Assembly (NCBI GenBank): GCA_039621445.1
Contig: CP154955.1
Span: 26,649,514 to 26,713,513, forward strand
Source: Euglena gracilis
Lineage: Eukaryota; Euglenida; Euglenophyceae; Euglenales
Reading direction: 5' to 3'
Length of the DNA: 64,000 bases
Part shown: in pieces, positions 23,114-33,674 of the stretch
Layout: each line of letters begins with the position of its first letter
How positions within the stretch are numbered: the stretch's first letter is position 1
Program-made: the position numbers and the translations under genes
The notes under the pieces: model-generated
Told to the model about the DNA's origin: nothing
Database searches by the model: none
The model's input: only the letters and a program-made list of their open reading frames with translations

Positions 23114-23350
23114 CTAAAGAATGCATCTGTTGCTCTGGTGCTGACAATGGGAAGATTTAACTGTTTCACATACTGCTATGCACTCCGGGCAACGCCAGTC
23201 ATCGACAGGAACTCCTTTTAAAAAAAGGCAACAACATACTCTTAATTCCTGAGCTTTGGAAATTGGTCGGTTAAAAAAAAGGTGACGTTTGCCTTCATGG
23301 TCATCTGGGATTGTTGATTCCAGGTCATTTGTTTGTGCACATTTGCACAA
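23114..23350 (-). CDS. Cys-rich PHD-like reading frame, unit 6
   Basis: Intact counterpart of the unit 2 and 3 frames, with GVPVDDWRCPECIAVC preserved. Confidence 0.4.
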   Translation of the reverse strand: MCKCAQTNDLESTIPDDHEGKRHLFFNRPISKAQELRVCCCLFLKGVPVDDWRCPECIAVCETVKSSHCQHQSNRCIL

Positions 23351-24854
23351 GGCAAACAGAGGTGGACATCATTTATTGTCTATTTAAAAGAATACGAAGA
23401 ATCACTGAATCAGAATCAGAAGAGGAAGAAGAAACAGAAGAGAAGAATGTCCATGACCGGCTATGCATTGGGGACCATGGGGCTTCGGCATGGGGGCTTC
23501 GGCAGTGTGTTCGAAAGAACGGATGCGACGATAGCCTTGACAGATGATAAGTACCAAGAGAGGCACTGAGAATGTTCATTGGCCGGCGTACAAAGGATTC
23601 GGGCCGGGCGGCAGAGGGGTGCCACGGTACAGCGTGACAGAAGAAAGGAAATCTGAAGACAGAGGGGTTATGTTCGGGGCCTGCTGTCCCCCTTCCTTTC
23701 CAAAAAATGTCCCCTTCGAGTACCGAAAGGAGTCTTTGATCAAATCTAACAGAGTTGTGATTATTATCGAGGCCAGCGAAGCTGACGCCGGAAAGCTGGG
23801 CGGACCACAGGCATAAAAAATCAGACAAAGTTGAGAAATAAAAATATCGTATCAACGATTTGATCAGCCTCACACGTAACACTGAAACGCATCAAGGGAT
23901 AGCCAAGATCACTCCGGTTTCAATCCAAAAGCTGATGAAAGAGAAGGAATCAGCAGCCACGCTCAAGCAATGGAAAAATAACAATGCATATGCAGTGCTG
24001 AAACATTTTATTATCAATCACCAGTCGACTGAATAATTATTTGTCTTCCAAAAGATTGATTTTTTTTCTTCGAGAGAATAGAATCCACCCAGTCCAGTCT
24101 GCATTATTTTGCTGTGCAGCGAGTTTGGTACATAACTCATCCACTATGAGAACCCAAATGATGTGGCAAATGAGACACTGAACAGCACCACCGTTGGGTT
24201 GGCATATCACTTTTGCACTCCTTGAAATCCTGGGGGTGGGGTCGGTGTAAATGGGAAAAGATTCTCGACTGCGGGGAGAGGGACGGAGCGACGCGCATTC
24301 ATCCTGTCCCCCACCCCCACAGAGACGTCTGACTCCCTTGGTGATGTTGATGATGCCTATGCTTCTTCCTTTTCCGTTGATGAAGAAGATGGAATGGGGT
24401 TAAGCCTGCTGCGTGCCTCAGACACAACTGGTAAATTTCCCATTTGTCCCTTGCGAGTCACATTGCCATCGAATAAGCCTTTTTGTGTTTTGCTACCTTT
24501 TTGCTTTGTGGTATTGCAAAGCAGTAATGCTCTTCCATTGTGGCATTGTTGTATTTGCCCCATGTAGGAGTTGCCGCAGTTGGCACATATGCATAGGGCG
24601 AAGTTGATGCCGAGCAGGATTTGAGCTCCTTGTCGAATGAGGATCTCTTCGATTTGTTTGGATTCCCTGGATGGCGAAATCTCCTGGTGTGTGATACTCC
24701 TCCCCACCTTAACCCGTGCTTTACCAAACACGTTGCTTTTGAGCTGGGTGAAACCTTCACTAACCAGCCTGCAGCTGGTAACTTACTTGACAATGATAAG
24801 AGTGATAAATAACGGTTACCCCGCGGCATTGAAGCTGTTTGTTTTTATTCTCAG

Positions 24855-25165
24855 GACCGAAGGCATGTGTCAAGCAAAGAGATGTTATTGCATGGCCCAC
24901 CTGTGGACGTTCTGGTTCAAGAGTCACGAGTCACGGATGGACCAACCACGTTGCAAATGTTCAAGAAATGGTTTCCATCGCATGGTCCTCCGATTCTTTT
25001 GGTTCTTGAATCTGCCCGCCAGCACTCGACCCAAGGGGTCAACAATGAAATGAAATTACGTAATCTTGTTCCGGTGCGTGCGTCTGAAGGAATGACTTCT
25101 TTCATTCAATTTCTGGATGCTTGTTGGTTCTTCCGATTCAAAATGCTTTGGCCACACACGGGCAG
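24855..25165 (+). pseudogene. pogo/DDE_1-like transposase exon, unit 6
   Basis: The acceptor is altered to TTTTTATTCTCAG and the exon has one G fewer, shifting its phase relative to the upstream exon. A deletion of about 20 bp after FRFK removes the NHHKPYA part. Catalytic-region residues are otherwise unchanged. Confidence 0.5.
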
Positions 25166-26429
25166 AAAAAAAAATGAATGTGGGGGCACAGAGAGTTGCC
25201 ATGTCCCTCTTGGTTGCAGATGCTCAACAAGATATTCACAATCTTTTACACATGAAATGGGAAAACAAATGAGGATGAAGACATCCAACCCACTCTGTTT
25301 CAAAAATTCTGTCAGTTTGGCTTACCCCGCCCCAAATAATACCCCCCGGGGTATTATTTTTTCGCCCGAAGTCCCAGTCCGGGGGGAGGTATTGTCTTTC
25401 GAAATTTTTCGAAGTCCCATACGAGCCAAAATAGCACCCCAAACCCCACTTTGGGGTCGTTTTCGTCCTTTCTCATAAAATTTAGCATTTTTGGAGGCCA
25501 GATGATCCAGAAAAAAATTTTTTTTTGTAATTCTTTGTCAGATTGTGGTTTTTACCCAAATTTCAGGTCAAAATCCGGCTTGTCGGCCCGAGATTTGGGG
25601 GGGGGGGGGAACAAATTTGGTGGCCAAAGTCAGACCCCGATGGGTATTATTTAGGGGGGGGGATTATTTGAGGGGGGTGTTATTTGGGGGGGAGGGTTTA
25701 CCTGCCCACTCAACCCTCATCCGCATTCACCCTGCGCGAAGGTTTTGCGCTGTAATTCAGAAATTAATTGCTGAAAACTGCTCCTATCCTTTTGGGTTAT
25801 TTGGGGGGGAATCTTCAAAAGCTCCTGAACTTCCCTACTGATATGACACAGCAAAGCCTTCCTCAAGGCTCGGCCAGGGATTGGAGCCTCTGGCTTTTAA
25901 AATTCTCACACCTGAAGCCAGGCCAGGAGAGGTTGGCCCCGGATCACCGCCCCCTTAAAAATACACTTGGTGGAGGACCCCCATCACTCTCCGATCATTA
26001 CCACAGTATGTCCAACGACTGGTAATGTCTGTTGCCCGACCAGGGGGAGGCGGAAGACATCCATTGACTGTCTTCACAAGACGCTGGTGGTCACAAAATT
26101 GAGAATCCTGACCCACCACCCTCGAGAGTGTCGAGACTTTGCATATCTTTGCATCATGAGATCTAACCCGGAGGCCTATATGGCCTCCTTCCACCTAACT
26201 CAGTTTATCTTGATGCGGTTCTACTGAAAATTCTTCGTTAAAGAGTTGTGGGCGGGTTAGCTTGAGAGGTGGCAAACATGGGAGGTGGTGCCGCAGCTGG
26301 ACAATATAAATGCCACCAGTGAGATCTTACAGAGTCTGCCACCGTGGAGCCGACTTCAGCCAATTTGGCGAATGAGGAGGAGACCAACTCCCTTCAATGC
26401 CATGTTGGCGAGTGAGGGCCCCAGAGCGT

Positions 26430-26690
26430 CCCGGTCAAACTGTCCAGGCAGGGCAAGACTTAACTTGGTCCACCTCAAAAATACTCAAAAAAAAACATTC
26501 CATGGTCCCTCCAATTCAGATCCACGAAGGAGCATGTGGCGGCCACACAACTGTGACATCGCGTAAATGATCAGCTTGACTTTTTTATGCAGGTTGGAGG
26601 AAACCAATCCTGTAACTGTATGCTGTACAGAAAGTGGAAGAGCACATTACTTTAAAAGATGAGGAGATAAGCAGTGAGTTAGTCCAAAAA
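26430..26690. other. Unique sequence right of the array, nothing recognised
   Basis: Right flank of the tandem array. No gene or repeat was identified. Confidence 0.4.
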
Positions 26691-27222
26691 ACGACGTGTT
26701 CTTATGGAAACCACTGAGGGGGGAAAATCGAAAAATTGCGGAATTGAGGAAAACTGTAGAACAACTGCGGAGACCAATGCTCCACTTCCCCAAACACCAC
26801 AAACTGCAACTCAGCAATTTTGCACCGTTGGGAGATAATCCTCCTGGCATTCTGAAATCAGGTTGAAAGAGGAAAATTGTTCCCCAAACAAAGCACTCTC
26901 GCTCAATTGCTGCCCCGAAGGGCCAACAAACTTCCCTGGGAAATCCTGGCACACAGGCGAAGAAGCCTGATACGAACCCCCTCAATGCTTTCCAAAAGCA
27001 GCTTTTTGGATTTCTGTCCATTTCATGAAAGCCTATGGTTTTGTGACGACCAAGAATGGCGGGTACAGACCAAACGGGGAGGCAAACTCCCTCTGGTTGG
27101 TGAGGAAGATCTGGGGGCCAACTTCCCAGAGGGGATGGTGCATCTATGATGGGCAAAGGACTAGTGGGCTGCCCAAGAACAAAAACGGCGTGTTTCCAAG
27201 TCCACAAGGAAAAAGGCAGTGA
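26691..27222 (+). pseudogene. Unidentified coding-like block on the + strand
   Basis: Two + strand segments look protein-like. The first (26691-26866) contains NRKIAELRKTVEQLRRPM, a short heptad-like helix, and ends in TGA. The second (about 27004-27222) reads KAYGFVTTKNGGYRPNGE, SLWLVRKIWGPTSQRGWC, IYDGQRTSG and NKNGVFPSPQGK. They are in different frames, so either an intron or frameshifts separate them. The long - strand frame covering 26647-27318 is judged an antisense artefact. Family unknown. Confidence 0.3.
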
Positions 27223-27239
27223 GAATGGCCGGGAGCCAA

Positions 27240-27312
27240 TGAAACTTGAAATTGCAATATGCGCACATATTTGCGTAATAATTAGCCCAACATATGCCCA
27301 GCTTTCAGGTGG
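27240..27312 (+). repeat. Short dispersed repeat, also at about 29811-29870
   Basis: The stretch AACTTGAAATTGCAATATGC, continuing through CACATATTTGCGTAATAATT, occurs at both places. At 29811 it directly follows the partial tandem-unit copy. Confidence 0.8.
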
Positions 27313-27698
27313 TATCAATTAGATCTGTCCGACCTTTCTGATTTAAAAAAAACCTGCACTCGGGCTGCATGAACCAACTTTCATCATGGAATATGACAAA
27401 GGATTGCAATACAAAAATCAGCAACAATCTGTGTAAAATGCTACCTCAAAAATGAAAACAGAAACGCTTGTGGACGGCCACAATTTGCTATCCAAGTCGC
27501 CAAGATTAGAGGAAAATGGAGAGTGTGGGCGTAGTTCAGTTGGTGGAAGGCAAACAAATAGACTTTGACGTGGGGGGGGAGAGGTAGTCATGTAGAGGGA
27601 AAGCGGCCCCATCGCCACGGGACCAAACCGCCTCGTCATAGGGCAGATCTCCCACCACAGCCCCAGCCCGCAGACCGAACTTTTGTCAGTTTATGCAA

Positions 27699-27770
27699 AT
27701 ACATATACATACACATACACATGCACATACACATGCACATGTATGTAATCATATGTATGCATACACATGC

Positions 27771-27805
<35 letters not shown>

Positions 27806-27806
27806 C

Positions 27807-27850
<44 letters not shown>

Positions 27851-27851
27851 G

Positions 27852-27914
<63 letters not shown>

Positions 27915-27927
27915 CTATATACATATG

Positions 27928-27965
<38 letters not shown>

Positions 27966-28215
27966 AATACATATACATATACATATACATATACACATAC
28001 ATGTACCCATACATATACATATACATATACCGATACATATGCCTACCTCTATTCAACATATACAGATAAATACACATATGTATAAACATATTCATATACA
28101 TATACACATGCTTATGCATATCCATATACATATCCATATCCATATCCATATCCATATCCATATCCATGTCCATGTCCATATGTCCATGTCCATGTCCATG
28201 TCCATATTCATACAA
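27699..28215. repeat. Hexanucleotide satellite, ACATAT grading to CCATAT and CCATGT
   Basis: More than 80 copies of a 6-bp motif. The left part is ACATAC/ACATAT; from about 28120 it becomes CCATAT, and from 28160 CCATGT. All six frames are open because the period is a multiple of three, so His-Ile, Tyr-Thr and Met-Asp repeats appear on translation. None is a credible protein. Confidence 0.95.
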
Positions 28216-28315
28216 TACACATGCCTTACGTACACGTATGTGCACATATGGTGTGCATGAACATTACATTCCTTAAAAGCACGTGCATATATGGCTTAGT
28301 TTCGTGGTGATTCAG

Positions 28316-28743
28316 CATTCCACCTTGGTCAAAAAAGGGGAAGAATGCTATTAATGCCATTCCGGAAATGGGTATCTGACTGTTTCTGTGACCAGCTGAA
28401 AAAAAAAATTAGAAACAAGTGTTCACTGAATCTCGAAGATGAATGTGTTTACATATTCAATGTCGTTCACCGAATCAACAATCATGTGAGAAGAAATTGC
28501 ATTCTCAGTCGCAACAACTGAATGCCTCAATATATCAACTTGGTTGAGGAAAATATTGCAAGAGTTTGCAAAGACGAGTTTGAAAACAACTTCACTCGCT
28601 TCTGTAAAACACACCTTGGCTTGGTCCTCCTGAACGTTGACATCAAAAATAAGCCTTCAATTTATCGGTTGTTGGGGCATTTAGCAGGACTTGCTAGTGG
28701 AATTTTTGGCACTGAAGAGAAATATTTGTTAAAACAGGTGTGA
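28316..28743 (+). pseudogene. Unidentified gene fragment with one in-frame stop
   Basis: A single + frame reads through about 125 codons of protein-like sequence interrupted only by TGA at 28519-28521. Segments include LLMPFRKWVSDCFCDQLKKK, IFNVVHRINNHVRRNCIL, then after the stop YINLVEENIARVCKDEFE, LGLVLLNVDIKNKPSIYR and LLGHLAGLASGIFG. It ends at AAACAG|GTGTGA, a possible donor. Ordinary amino acid composition argues for a once-real protein of mixed helical type. No family recognised. The stop may mark decay, or the two halves may be separate exons. Confidence 0.4.
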
Positions 28744-29650
28744 TAATTAGATGCTTCACCTTCCTTTGGTGAAGCTGCGCAACTAATATTTCTCAAAAAA
28801 AACATTTTCCTTATTTTCCTTGCCCCGGATGAACGTTTAAAAATCCACCTTGAAGTCTTTTGGTGGGGTGTTGTTGGGTGGTGAAGCAATGTCATAATGT
28901 GTTGGCAGCAAAAGGTCATTTTGATGTGATCTCCTGAAACCAAAATGAAAAAAAAAAAAACTCGGCAAGTATTACATTGATGGCCCTTTAAAAAAATGTT
29001 CTGACCTGTTGGCAACAGAGCAGGTGTATGCTCACCATCATCAAGCTCACGCGCATTCCATATATATAAGTATATACATATACACACGCGTCTACACATG
29101 TACATGCACACAAGGTGTTGTGAATGCGTGCATCAAAACATGCGCATATAAATTAAAACAATCGCCATATCGGAACTTTTTGCACATTTTTTGAAATGAG
29201 AGTACACTTCTTTGCCCCTATTAACCTGCTCTAGTCACCCCCTTCGACACACGAGTGTCTCATGTCTTCGTTTTTTTCATAGGAGTTGGGGTACTCCACA
29301 CAGCATGGAAATATATTTTTACTGCCAGAGAGCTCAGTGGAGGTGGTGGTGGTGGTTTTGGCGGCATCGGCGGTGTGCCAGTAAAATGGTGATAATGGGA
29401 CAATGGTGATAATGGGATTTTGGTGGGTCATGATGTGTTGAAAGACAATCATTGATCAACCATTCAAATTTGAATATCTGACCTGTGCAATCAACACATT
29501 TACATCACGTCCAAACCCCGTTTTCTTTCAGCTGCCATATTTCAGGACGTGTCAAACGTCAAAAATCCGTCAATCTTTATGACATTCGGGTGCTAATTGC
29601 TTCACTACATCTTCTTATCCGAGGTGTGGCTCCATTCTCTCCTGTTTGAA
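28744..29650. other. Non-coding stretch, nothing recognised
   Basis: AT-rich sequence with a short A-run, a TATA/CACG-type simple stretch (29060-29110) and a short GGT run (29340-29360). No protein-like frame was seen. Confidence 0.4.
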
Positions 29651-29654
29651 CTTA

Positions 29655-29818
29655 AGGTGGATGAATTTCAATTTATCTTGGTGTGGTTCTACTGTGAAAA
29701 TTCTTCGTTAAAGAGTTGTGGGCTGGTTAGCTTGAGAGGTGGCAAACATGGGAGGTGGTGCCGCAGCTGGACAATATAAATGCCACCAGTGAAATCTCAC
29801 AGAGTCTGAAACTTGAAA
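29655..29818 (+). repeat. Partial seventh copy of the tandem-unit end, outside the array
   Basis: Matches the end of each unit from the TTTATCTTGRTG region through GGCAAACATGGGAGGTGGTG to CACAGAGTCTG, then diverges into the repeat also found at 27240. This shows that this segment is a dispersed repeat in its own right. Confidence 0.85.
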
Positions 29819-29877
29819 TTGCAATATGCGCACATATTTGCGTAATAATTGGCCCAGCAGCTGCCCAACTGGGGTTA

Positions 29878-30003
29878 ATGCACACGAGGGAACCCTTGTT
29901 TGGCGCTTTCGGCACCTCGGTCGGGTCGCTCCATGTGCATTCTGAATATCCTTTAGAGGCCGACATAGCAATGATGCCACCTCACATGTCCCAAGGTAAT
30001 TGA
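29878..30003 (+). CDS. Short coding-like frame (unknown)
   Basis: Reads MHTREPLFGAFGTSVGSLHV then HSEYPLEADIAMMPPH. Protein-like but short, with no supporting splice site or homolog. Confidence 0.2.
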   Translation: MHTREPLFGAFGTSVGSLHVHSEYPLEADIAMMPPHMSQGN

Positions 30004-30216
30004 TGAGCGCACTCAAAACACAGGAAGGCATAAAGTTAAAACTAAGAATCTCATTTCAACCATCGATGCTGGGTCGCAGCTGGCCACGGCCGGCCACACG
30101 GCGCCAACAAAACTGGCCCATAGTAGCGCCGCCTCCAATTATTCCACCTCACACGGTAGCCAAAGAGTTGGCATTTAGGACCAGTCCTAAATGACACGAC
30201 CAAGGAGGCCCAGCAT

Positions 30217-31932
30217 CAGGCTTTTGCTTAAGGACCCCCCGGGGGGGGGGTACTGGCTAGCCAATCGGCTGGACACTGAAAAAAGTGGACCAGCTGGACC
30301 CCCCTCCCCGGGGGAGGGGGTCCCCCGAAATGGAAAAAATTTTCCTCCGGCGCACAGCGCCGGAGGAAAAATGAGGTTTTTAATAGGTTTTGGGCTGATT
30401 TTGTTCCAAAAATTCCCAAAAATGGCCAAAAACGGGCATTTTGAGCCATTTTTGGGGGTCCCAAAAATTTTTCACTAGCTAGCCCTGCTAGCAGACCCCC
30501 CCGGGGGGGTCTGCTAGAAATCCCACTAGCCAAATTTGGACTAGCTGCAGTCCAGCCCCCCCCCCCCCCCCCCGGGGGGAAAACCCCCCCCCTTTTAAAC
30601 CCCCCGGGGGTTTAATGGATCCGGTTTGGTTGGTCGGCCGAAGGGGGGGTTTATAGGTGGGGGGGGTTTATTGGTCCCGGAATTGTTGGTAAAAATCCGA
30701 CCCCCCAAAATGACCCTGAAACCCCCCCAAATTGGCAATTTTTGGCAAATTTGGTCAAAAATGGCATTTTTGATGATGGTAGGTGTCAAAAAATTGCCAA
30801 AAAAATCAGTTTTTGGGTGGTTTGCGGCCGAAAAAAATCGTCCCTGGCGGCTTTCATTTTTCCCGAAGGGAGGGTTTATAGGTCTCGGTTTGGTTGGTCG
30901 GCCCGAGGGGGGGATTATAGGTGGGGGGGAATTATAGGTGGGGGGTTAAAGGTGGGGGGGTTTATCGCTGAGCTCTTATCCCTTTATGGGTAAGGGTGAA
31001 GCTCACCCCTGGTGAAACCCCCCTCCCCCCCTCCCCCCTTGCCCCCCCCCCCCCCCGGGCCCCCCGGGTCGGGGCCACCTTGGGAACCGACGGATTATCA
31101 CCATGATCCCGGCCCGGTTCCCGAATTTTGTTTTCAGTTGCAAGCGACTGAATTCCTAGTTTCCGAATCACCTGGGTTTGACCCCCAACTCCCCGCCACC
31201 CGAGTTATTCACGTGCGAAGGGGTCCAAACTGGGTAGGATTTACCCGCCCCTCTGGATAAGCCCCCCCCCCCCTTGGACTCTGCCATTTCGGCCAAAAAT
31301 CCAAAATGAAGCCAAATCAAAAGAAAATGTCCGGAGACCTAATTTGAAGCCCTTGGAACACCCCATCTACCGGAATTTTGGTTTCCCCGCAACCCCCCGC
31401 CTAGTCCGAGATACGGCCGTTTTTCGGCCAATTTGGGCCATTTTGTACACTTTTTCCACTATCCGACTTAGCCGTTTTCGGCCAAAAAAGTCGAAAAAAT
31501 CGATTTTTTTTTTGCCCGAAACAATGGTTTTTGGCCTCCCGGACCCGGGAAAAACTGTTTTTGAGCCGAAAACGAGCGTTTTTCGACCCGCCTGCACCCC
31601 GTTTTGGGCCGCCAACCCATTGACTTTAGGTCAAAACCAGGCCAAAAAAGTCGAAAAAATTTGAAATTTTTTCCCCTAAAATAATTTTTTTTTGGCCTCC
31701 CGGACCCGGAAAAACTGTTTTTTGAGCCGAAAATGACCATTCGCCCCCCCCCCCCCCCCGCGCACCGTTTAGGGGACAAAACCCTTGCATTTCAACCAAA
31801 AGAGCTCCACGCAGTGGGCCGGTTTATATTGGGGGTCAATGAAGGGGTGGGTGCGCACTTTTTAAGAGCTCAGCACCATTCAAAACCTGGTAAGTGGGGG
31901 GGTTTTACTGCAATTTCTTAAACAAAAGCCTG
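30217..31932. mobile_element. Long non-autonomous CAGG-family element (1.7 kb)
   Basis: Ends CAGGCTTTTGCTTAAG and CTTAAACAAAAGCCTG are inverted repeats at 15 of 16 positions. Flanking 8-mers are CCCAGCAT and CCCAGCTT (7 of 8). The interior is a mosaic of G/C tracts, a perfect 14-bp-stem hairpin (30340-30370), GGGTTTATAGG-type repeats (30590-30970), and a direct duplication of roughly 100 bp at offset 160 (31480 and 31640, both starting GGCCAAAAAAGTCGAAAAAA). No transposase domain was found, so it is non-autonomous. Confidence 0.7.
30340..30370. repeat. Perfect hairpin, 14-bp stem and ACA loop
   Basis: Arm TTTTCCTCCGGCGC (30340-30353), loop ACA, and exact complement GCGCCGGAGGAAAA (30357-30370). 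Occupies the same relative place, after the left G/C tracts, as the hairpins in other elements. Confidence 0.9.
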
Positions 31933-32062
31933 CCCAGCTTCCATTTTCTTTTGTGTGCCATGGCGTTTCACCATCCCCTCAAATAGCAATCAACTCATCT
32001 GTTCACCATCCAGCTTTCGCCTCTCCACCCAAACCTAAAAGGAGTAATTTCAAATCCCACAA

Positions 32063-32317
32063 ATGCGCCTTCCTGACGTTTGCACTGGCGCCGGGGTTGG
32101 CATGGGCACAACGCCTTGTTTCCATCTGGGAGAAAGCCGCGATGGTGTGTTGTCCTTTCAAATGATTCCCAAAAATGCTTCCGACTGGAAAACTCTTCAG
32201 TGCCTTTTTCACACGCAATCAGCATCGTTAATACAAAACAATCAGGGCCTTGAAATTTCCCCAAAAATTAAGGAAAAGAGTCTTAGACTCAGAAAGTGGA
32301 AGGGCTCCCAATATTGA
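32063..32317 (+). CDS. Coding-like frame (unknown)
   Basis: About 84 open codons with mixed composition, for example GTTPCFHLGESRDGVLSF, QMIPKNASDWKTLQCLF and NNQGLEISPKIKEKSL. No motif, and the start is uncertain. It overlaps a second frame (32250-32624), one of which is presumably spurious. Confidence 0.2.
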   Translation: MRLPDVCTGAGVGMGTTPCFHLGESRDGVLSFQMIPKNASDWKTLQCLFHTQSASLIQNNQGLEISPKIKEKSLRLRKWKGSQY

Positions 32318-32907
32318 GCATTTGCCTGATGGGCTTGGATGGAAGTTCTATGTTTTTTTTCTTCAGATAACTGCCTTTGAAAGGGTGTCCTGGAATACCT
32401 CACAACAGCAGTGCAATTATAAATACAAGGGATTTATAGCGATGGGAGGTCGACAAGTGGTATGGGCAGTCGAACGTGGCATTGGTTCAAAAAAAAAAAC
32501 ACCACGTCCAAAAAACCTTCACATGCCCAAACACCTCAAAATGGCAAGAAAACAACAACAACAAGAGGATCACACAACAACTTTTCCCCAAATTTGGGCC
32601 AATTTGAGTTTTGATTTTTTGTGATTTTGAATCAATTTTTTTGTTGTGAGGTCAGCGCAGTAATGCTTCCCCAGCTTCAATCCAGGCACCATATGGTCCG
32701 CCAACCTTGCGTCGGGGGCGTCAATGGGTTGGCCGCCCTGTGGCAGGCCGGGGTCCAGCCCAGGTACGCAATCCTCTTCCTTGGAGACGTTTCAGTTTCT
32801 CCTGGGCATATCGGGGCTCATTGCCTAAATCCTTATGGTGACTCCATCGTTCCACTAGAACCACAACCGTTGTGGGAGAGTGGTGAGGCTGTGCCACATT
32901 GGGACCC
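32318..32907. other. No clear gene
   Basis: A CAA-rich stretch (32550-32580) and overlapping weak frames; nothing assignable. Confidence 0.3.
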
Positions 32908-33465
32908 AACGATGAGACCGAGGAGGCTGTTGCCACCCAGGGCGGAGTAGTAAATCACCCGCAAGTAGTTTTTCTTGTAGAATCCACAACAGACCTAGAC
33001 CTGGTGTATCTGCCCTCATCCACAAATATTTAGCACCACCGCCACCACACCCAAAACCAAGGCACCACAAAGAAGTACTCCCCCCCGAGGGGAGGGGAAA
33101 GCACAGAAAGAAGGGCGGGGGCCAGACCCCCGAAGCCAGAACAGAAGCCGATTGGCACAGACTGGTAATTCTACAAAATTGGTCCTGGATAACTGCTGGA
33201 GCAGCTGCCCACAACAAGACGCCGAAGCTCACTGGCAAGCTATGACCCAAACAAGTACGAGACCAAGGAGGCCTTAGAAATTGAACTACTTGCTGAGAAC
33301 TTGTAATATACTATCGATGTCGACCAACTACTGTGTGACCTTGGTTGTACCTCACTAGACTTGTGTTTCAAAAATTTCAGGCGGCACATCTCGCATCTAA
33401 CCTTTTTCTTTGTCAATGCGCAATTGTGCACATCGGCATTTTTTTATGAAAATGACAAAGTATGA
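32908..33465 (+). pseudogene. Broken coding region on the + strand (unknown)
   Basis: Two islands. 32908-33033 encodes NDETEEAVATQGGVVNHPQ and VVFLVESTTDLDLVYLPS before TAG. 33238-33465 encodes SYDPNKYETKEALEIELLAE, then an in-frame TAA near 33304, then TIDVDQLLCDLGCTSLDLC and RRHISHLTFFFVNAQLC. Composition is that of a globular protein and the stops suggest decay or unrecognised introns. A middle frame with STKLVLDNCWSSCPQQDAEA may belong too. Family not recognised. Confidence 0.35.
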
Positions 33466-33674
33466 CCCCAAAAACCTAAAAATGTGGGTAGGATGTGATG
33501 TGGTGCCCCAAGGTGCGGAGATGGAAGCAAGGACTTTGACAAACAGGGTGCCTAAGAGCACGTGTCACCGAAGAATATGGTATACGACTCCCAGCAGGTG
33601 TGTTTAGCACCCAGCAATGGCTGTCCAATTAACTTAGGATATTGAGTGAACGATTTGGGGAGATGTGCCTGATA

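Larger units (their letters stand above)
22960..26429 (+). repeat. Tandem unit 6 of 6 (most diverged)
   Basis: Full-length unit ending CCCCAGAGCGT, then leaving into unique sequence (CCCGGTCAAAC). It has more differences than the others between about 24050 and 24850, and it keeps the 14-bp segment near 24602 seen also in unit 4. Confidence 0.95.

Noticed and set aside
26647-27318. 223-codon - strand frame
   Set aside because: Rich in Phe/Trp/Cys/Ser with no motif, and the + strand carries more protein-like segments over the same bases.
27565-28260. Frames of up to 231 codons with His-Ile, Tyr-Thr or Met-Asp repeats
   Set aside because: Direct products of a 6-bp tandem repeat that is open in every frame.
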